The notes below the pieces were generated by a model. That model was given only the letters and a program-made list of their open reading frames with translations, had not been told where the DNA came from and searched no databases. Positions 21,707 through 25,224 of a DNA stretch of 25,224 nucleotides are shown in pieces; position 1 is the stretch's first letter, and each line of letters begins with the position of its first letter. Position numbers and translations under genes: made by a program. The stretch lies in contig QHUD01000040.1 of NCBI GenBank assembly GCA_003221085.1, positions 1 through 25,224 on the forward strand. The letters are read 5' to 3'. This stretch comes from Gemmatimonadota bacterium (GTDB taxonomy: Bacteria > Gemmatimonadota > Gemmatimonadetes > Gemmatimonadales > GWC2-71-9).

Positions 21707-23557
21707 GTGAGCGCACCCGCGCGAGACCGCACGGCTCCGACCGACCTGCGCGAGCACCTGGGCGTCGAAACGCCCGAGCACGTGGAGCTGCACTTCGAGC
21801 TGGCGGGCGTCGGCTCGCGCGCCGCCGCGGCGCTGCTCGACACCGCGCTCGTCATGGGGGGGATGGTGTTGATCGCCCTCGTGTCGGGCGCGCTTGTCGA
21901 GTCGGCCGCCGCCCTCGGAAGGTGGGCGCTTGCGGTTCTGATTCTCGCCTACGTGTTCTCGTTCTTCGGCTACTTCGCCCTGTTCGAGGCACTGAATGGC
22001 GGCCGTACGCCGGGCAAAAAGGCGCTCGGCATCCGGGTCGTCATGGAGACCGGCCATGCCGTGACGCCCACGGCGGCGGTGGTGCGCAACCTGGTGCGGC
22101 TGATGGACTGCTTCTTTCCGCTCCTGCCGGTCCTCCCCGGCTTCCTCATGGTGCTGCTGCACCGCCGCCACCAGCGGCCGGGGGACTTGGCGGCCGGCAC
22201 GATCGTCGTGCGCGACCGTCCCACGGACTGGACCCTCGGACCAGCCACGGCCACGACCGACGAGCCGCTTGAGGCCGGCCCGCCAGATCTATCCGATGCC
22301 GAGTTCCAGCTGTTGGACCAGTTCCTCGCCCGCGAGGGCGAGCTCGACCCCGCGGTCCAGGCGCGTATGGCTTCGGACCTGGTGCGACGCTTCCAGGAGC
22401 GCGTCCCGCGCCGCGCCCGCGACACCAGCGCTTCCCTCACCGCTCTGCACTCCGAGGAGCAACGTAAGCGGCGCGGCCGGTTCGCGACCCGCGCCCAAGC
22501 GGGCGCGATCGGGCGCACGACGGTTACGGCCGAGCGCTTCGTGGCGCACAAGCGCGAAGGCTGGGAGGCCTTCCGCGTCGCCGCGAAACGGGTCGAGCGC
22601 GCCGGCGTGGGTATGCTCCCGCCCGGCGAGATCCCGGCATTCGCCACCCGCTACCGCGAGGTGGCGGCGGACCTCGCCCGCGCGCGTACGTACGGGGTCG
22701 ATGCCCCTGTGATCGAATACCTCGAGCGCATCGTGAGCGCGGGCCACAACGCGCTGTATCGCGCCCGCGGGCGCCGGCGCGCGCCGATTGGGCGGTACGT
22801 GTTGCAGGACCTCCCGGCGGCCGTGGTGCAGTCGTGGCGTTACGTTGGGGCCGCATTCGTGTTGTTCGCAGTCCCTGCCATCATCGGATATGGGGTCATC
22901 CGCGCGCGACCGGACCGAGCCGCAGAGCTGCTGCCCCCGGTGCTCGTGAGCCGGGCCGAGCAGGCCGCGGAGCGTCAGGCGCGTGGTGTTGGCTACGCCG
23001 AATCGCCGAAGGAGGATCTCCCGGTTATCGCCTCCGCGATCATCAGTAACAACGTCATGATCGCGTTCTGGGCTTTCGCGGGGGGGATCCTGCTCGGGTT
23101 ACCGACGGTCTGGGTACTGGTCAAGAACGGCCTGGCCCTGGGGCTTGGATTCGGCGTGTTCGTCAACCACCACGCCGGTGGCTACCTGGCGACCTTCATC
23201 GCGGGTCACGGAGTCCTCGAGCTCACGGCGATCTTCATCGCGGGAGGGGCGGGCTTCCGCGTCGCCGGCGCCGTCCTGGTTCCGGGCGACCGGACGCGCC
23301 GCGACACGCTGGTTCTCGAGGGTCGCGTGGCGGCGCGCATGATCGGAGCCGTGGTGTGCCTCCTCACCGTGGCCGGCGCGATCGAGGGCTTGCTGTCCGC
23401 GAGCGACGCCCCGCCGGCCTACAAGTTCGCGGTCAGCGCGGCGTCCGTACTGTTGCTGGTGTGCTATTTCGCGAGCGGGTGGGCCTACCTCAGGAGCCGG
23501 GCCAACGCGGCGCCCGCCGCGGGGGCCACCGGAGCCACGGGCACGACCTCGCACTGA
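21707..23557 (+). CDS. RDD-SpoIIM fusion membrane protein
   Basis: This 616-aa protein joins two membrane domains. Residues about 30-175 are an RDD domain (ELAGVGSRAAAALLDTALV with the Arg and Asp, then GGRTPGKKALGIRVV and RRHQRPGDLAAGTIVV). A charged helical linker covers about 185-370. Residues about 370-600 are a SpoIIM/DUF95 domain (IISNNVMIAFWAFAGGILLGLPTVWVLVKNGLALGLGFG, then HGVLELTAIFIAGGAGFRVAGAVL). In many bacteria RDD and SpoIIM-like proteins are separate genes beside MoxR-DUF58 clusters. Here they are one polypeptide. The start is GTG 21707. Confidence 0.93.
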   Translation: MSAPARDRTAPTDLREHLGVETPEHVELHFELAGVGSRAAAALLDTALVMGGMVLIALVSGALVESAAALGRWALAVLILAYVFSFFGYFALFEALNGGRTPGKKALGIRVVMETGHAVTPTAAVVRNLVRLMDCFFPLLPVLPGFLMVLLHRRHQRPGDLAAGTIVVRDRPTDWTLGPATATTDEPLEAGPPDLSDAEFQLLDQFLAREGELDPAVQARMASDLVRRFQERVPRRARDTSASLTALHSEEQRKRRGRFATRAQAGAIGRTTVTAERFVAHKREGWEAFRVAAKRVERAGVGMLPPGEIPAFATRYREVAADLARARTYGVDAPVIEYLERIVSAGHNALYRARGRRRAPIGRYVLQDLPAAVVQSWRYVGAAFVLFAVPAIIGYGVIRARPDRAAELLPPVLVSRAEQAAERQARGVGYAESPKEDLPVIASAIISNNVMIAFWAFAGGILLGLPTVWVLVKNGLALGLGFGVFVNHHAGGYLATFIAGHGVLELTAIFIAGGAGFRVAGAVLVPGDRTRRDTLVLEGRVAARMIGAVVCLLTVAGAIEGLLSASDAPPAYKFAVSAASVLLLVCYFASGWAYLRSRANAAPAAGATGATGTTSH

Positions 23558-23614
23558 GGCGGCGGCGGGACCACCACCGCGCGGGGGACGAGAATCGCGG
23601 CCGGTGTCGCCGGC

Positions 23615-23806
23615 TCACCTGTCCAGAGCTTCGAGCATGTCGCGCATCTTGCGGGAGAGCGCCTCGATCTGTTTCAGGCCCGCCACCGTTTCCTCGTCGT
23701 ACTTGTCGGCCCCGAGGAGCAGCAGCTGGGTCTCGGCGAGGATCGCGGCCAGGGGGTTCGACAGGTCGTGGCGGAGCTTCCTGATGGGGTCCAGCGCGTC
23801 GACCAT
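23615..23806 (-). CDS. Stand-alone histidine-kinase phosphoacceptor (HisKA) protein
   Basis: The 63-aa protein consists almost entirely of a dimerisation/phosphoacceptor hairpin. Helix 1 carries the H-box (IRKLRHDLSNPLAAILAETQLLL, His13). A turn (GADKYDEE) and a second helix (TVAGLKQIEALSRKMRDMLEAL) follow. There is no ATP-binding domain, and the gene ends with its own stop. The ATG immediately follows the stop of the upstream gene (TAGATG), so the two are coupled. It could be a phosphotransfer or dimerisation partner for other kinases, or a remnant of a full kinase. Confidence 0.75.
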   Translation of the reverse strand: MVDALDPIRKLRHDLSNPLAAILAETQLLLLGADKYDEETVAGLKQIEALSRKMRDMLEALDR

Positions 23807-24091
23807 CTAGAGCAGCGAGCGATAGAGGTCGCGCAAGTGATGATCCCGCAGGTCGCGCACCGCCTGCCACAGGTCCGGCTCCGACGTGGCGCAGAAGATC
23901 TCGGCGGTGGAGCGCTCGGCTTCGGTGTCGGGAGCGCCGAACAGCACCCGCCCGCGCCAGATCCCGTCCTCGGACCGGCGTACCTGGAGGCGAATGGCGA
24001 TGAGTTGTCCGTCGAATCGGATGGGGGGGAGGTCGTGGACGACCGCTTCGGGCGAATCAGGTGCGTTGTAGCGTGCCGGCTGTCCGGGCAT
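23807..24091 (-). CDS. Small protein of unknown function, coupled to the HisKA gene
   Basis: The 94-aa protein has no signal peptide. The centre is a beta-rich stretch (IRFDGQLIAIRLQVRRSEDGIWRGRVLFG) and the C-terminus is helical (DLWQAVRDLRDHHLRDLYRSLL). No family is recognised. It is the first gene of a two-gene unit with the HisKA-only protein, so it could be its sensor or regulatory partner. Confidence 0.65.
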   Translation of the reverse strand: MPGQPARYNAPDSPEAVVHDLPPIRFDGQLIAIRLQVRRSEDGIWRGRVLFGAPDTEAERSTAEIFCATSEPDLWQAVRDLRDHHLRDLYRSLL

Positions 24092-24116
24092 GCTGACCCT
24101 AGGGCTGGTTTATGCA

Positions 24117-24144
24117 AAGATATAAGGGTCGCTCACTTACGCAA
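24117..24144 (-). promoter_or_regulatory. Possible promoter of the HisKA mini-operon
   Basis: On the minus strand, TTGCGT (24144-24139) and TATCTT (24122-24117) are 16 bp apart, in an AT-richer patch 26 bp before the ATG at 24091. The weak match is supported by its position in the only intergenic gap there. Confidence 0.3.
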
Positions 24145-24177
24145 TACGGCTGCGCCGCTCCACCAACCTCCACATCG

Positions 24178-25224
24178 TTACCCAAGCAGCGCGAGCGGCG
24201 CCGGCGTGAACGTCGCCGCAAACAACGCCACCGCCACCCACCACGCCAGCACACGCGAGCGCGGCAGTGGGCGCAATGTGTCGAGCACCGGAGGATGCCC
24301 GAGGCGACCCCGCGACAGGAGAAGCACGAGCCCACCCCAGATGTACCAGCCGAACCACAGTGTGCCGAGCGCGATGACCGCCAGCCAGAAGGCGAGGGCT
24401 ACACGCTGGTGCCAGTGCGGCACGCGCGCGTACAGGATGTGCCCGCCATCCAGCTGACCCATAGGCAGGAGATTCAGCATCGTCACGAACATCCCGACCC
24501 AGCCGGCGAACGCGAGCGGCCCAACGATCACTGCCGGCGCGCCGTCATGGAACAGATGGCGCACGACGAGCGTGACCAGCGAGTCGCCCAAAATCCAGGT
24601 CTGGGTTCCCATTGGGAGCAACAGCCCGGTGGCCGGGCCATGCCCGGGTGGGGCGTGGCTCTGGGCCACTCCGAGCAAGAGCACCGGGAGCGCGACCACA
24701 AACCCCGCGATCGGCCCCCACACGCCGATGTCGAACAGCTGGCGGCGATCGCTGAGAATCGTACGCAAGCGGATGAACGCACCCATCGTCCCGATGAACG
24801 TCGGAAACAATGGCACCGGGATGAAATACGGAGGGGAAACGTCGACGTCGTAGCGACGCGCCGCGAGATAGTGACCGAGCTCGTGGCACAGTAGGATCGC
24901 GAGCAGTGGGACTGAGAACGACAGCCCGGCTGCCCACGCGCGCACCAGGTGGGGGGGGAGTGGGTACGATCCGGTGAAGAGCGACAGCGGGTCGTCGAAG
25001 GGAATCGTCCCCGCCACCACCGCTCCGGCGAAGGTGGTAGTGAGGAGGGTCGCGAGAAACAGCGTGACGTGGAGGCCCCAGCGCTCGCGGCGTCGGGCGA
25101 GCGGCCGCGTCAGGATGAGATGCCGCCCGTCGGGCTCGTCCGACCAGTAGTAGCTGGCGGGCCAGTGGGCGAGCACCGCGGCGAGCGCCGGGGAGGGCCC
25201 GGCATGGGCCGGATGTACAAGCGC
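24178..25224 (-). CDS. Site-2 protease (M50), partial at window edge
   Basis: This M50 metalloprotease has HELGH in LLAILLCHELGHYLAARRY, followed by PPYFIPVPLFPTFIGTMGAFIRLR. The second motif is MLNLLPMGQLDGGH. About seven hydrophobic segments are seen (FLATLLTTTFAGAVVAG at the start). This S2P subgroup lacks CBS or PDZ domains. The frame is still open at the window's end with family-like sequence, so the true start probably lies outside; GTG 25176 is the last in-frame start here. It differs in layout from the CBS-containing protease at 249-1361, so the two are not recent duplicates. Confidence 0.88.
   Translation of the reverse strand, partial: ALVHPAHAGPSPALAAVLAHWPASYYWSDEPDGRHLILTRPLARRRERWGLHVTLFLATLLTTTFAGAVVAGTIPFDDPLSLFTGSYPLPPHLVRAWAAGLSFSVPLLAILLCHELGHYLAARRYDVDVSPPYFIPVPLFPTFIGTMGAFIRLRTILSDRRQLFDIGVWGPIAGFVVALPVLLLGVAQSHAPPGHGPATGLLLPMGTQTWILGDSLVTLVVRHLFHDGAPAVIVGPLAFAGWVGMFVTMLNLLPMGQLDGGHILYARVPHWHQRVALAFWLAVIALGTLWFGWYIWGGLVLLLSRGRLGHPPVLDTLRPLPRSRVLAWWVAVALFAATFTPAPLALLG

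Noticed and set aside
1..25224. CRISPR array, rRNA genes, riboswitches, intact insertion sequences, toxin-antitoxin pairs, or defence genes
   Set aside because: No regularly spaced repeats, no rRNA-like sequence, no transposase frame with catalytic motifs and no recognised defence protein were found on either strand.

Overview
The window comes from a high-GC bacterial chromosome with the look of an environmental Gemmatimonadota-like genome. The evidence is tightly packed, 4-nt-overlapping operons; a zinc-ribbon/Ser-Thr kinase/PEGA protein; a MoxR-DUF58-DUF4350-DUF4129 cluster next to an RDD-SpoIIM fusion; VanZ-like proteins; and frequent GTG starts. The phylum is an inference from gene style. 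No rRNA or other taxonomic marker is present.

Layout. 28-178: tRNA-Val(GAC) and tRNA-Arg(ACG). 249-1716 (-): a two-gene unit of a degenerate DksA/TraR-type zinc-finger protein and a site-2 protease with CBS domains. 1894-4105 (-): an RND-type membrane fusion protein without its pump, coupled to an NAPE-PLD/UlaG-like metallo-hydrolase whose 5' end appears frameshifted. 4222-4457: tRNA-Pro(CGG) and tRNA-Arg(CCG), separated by a hairpin built from 7-bp repeats.

4436-9320 is a tRNA-Arg(CCG) genomic island. The last 22 nt of the tRNA plus one flanking base (23 bp) are repeated exactly at its far end. Inside are integrase tails, three relics of tRNA-Arg genes, a dead SDR gene, a DUF4386 membrane protein, a small membrane protein, a secreted protein, and a TetR / carboxymuconolactone-decarboxylase-like / SDR cassette. 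That cassette has two perfect inverted repeats placed on its promoter.

From 9426 the chromosome backbone resumes with a small membrane protein. A six-gene minus-strand operon follows (16581 to 9946): a BIG2/PPC-like lipoprotein, a transmembrane Ser/Thr kinase with zinc ribbon and PEGA domain, a TPR/Ig-like membrane protein, an outer-membrane-barrel-like protein, a zinc-ribbon protein and a double-VanZ membrane protein. These genes overlap or nearly touch and look like one envelope-signalling unit. 16651-21667 (-) is a second coupled operon: a multipass membrane protein, DUF4129, DUF4350, MoxR AAA+ ATPase and DUF58. It is divergent from the RDD-SpoIIM fusion at 21707-23557 (+).

The right end holds a two-gene mini-operon whose second product is only a histidine-kinase dimerisation/phosphoacceptor domain, then a second, structurally different site-2 protease that runs off the window edge.

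The observations most worth a second look are the nested tRNA-Arg attachment relics and integrase tails, the six-gene kinase/envelope operon, the stand-alone HisKA protein, and the paired operators of the TetR cassette.
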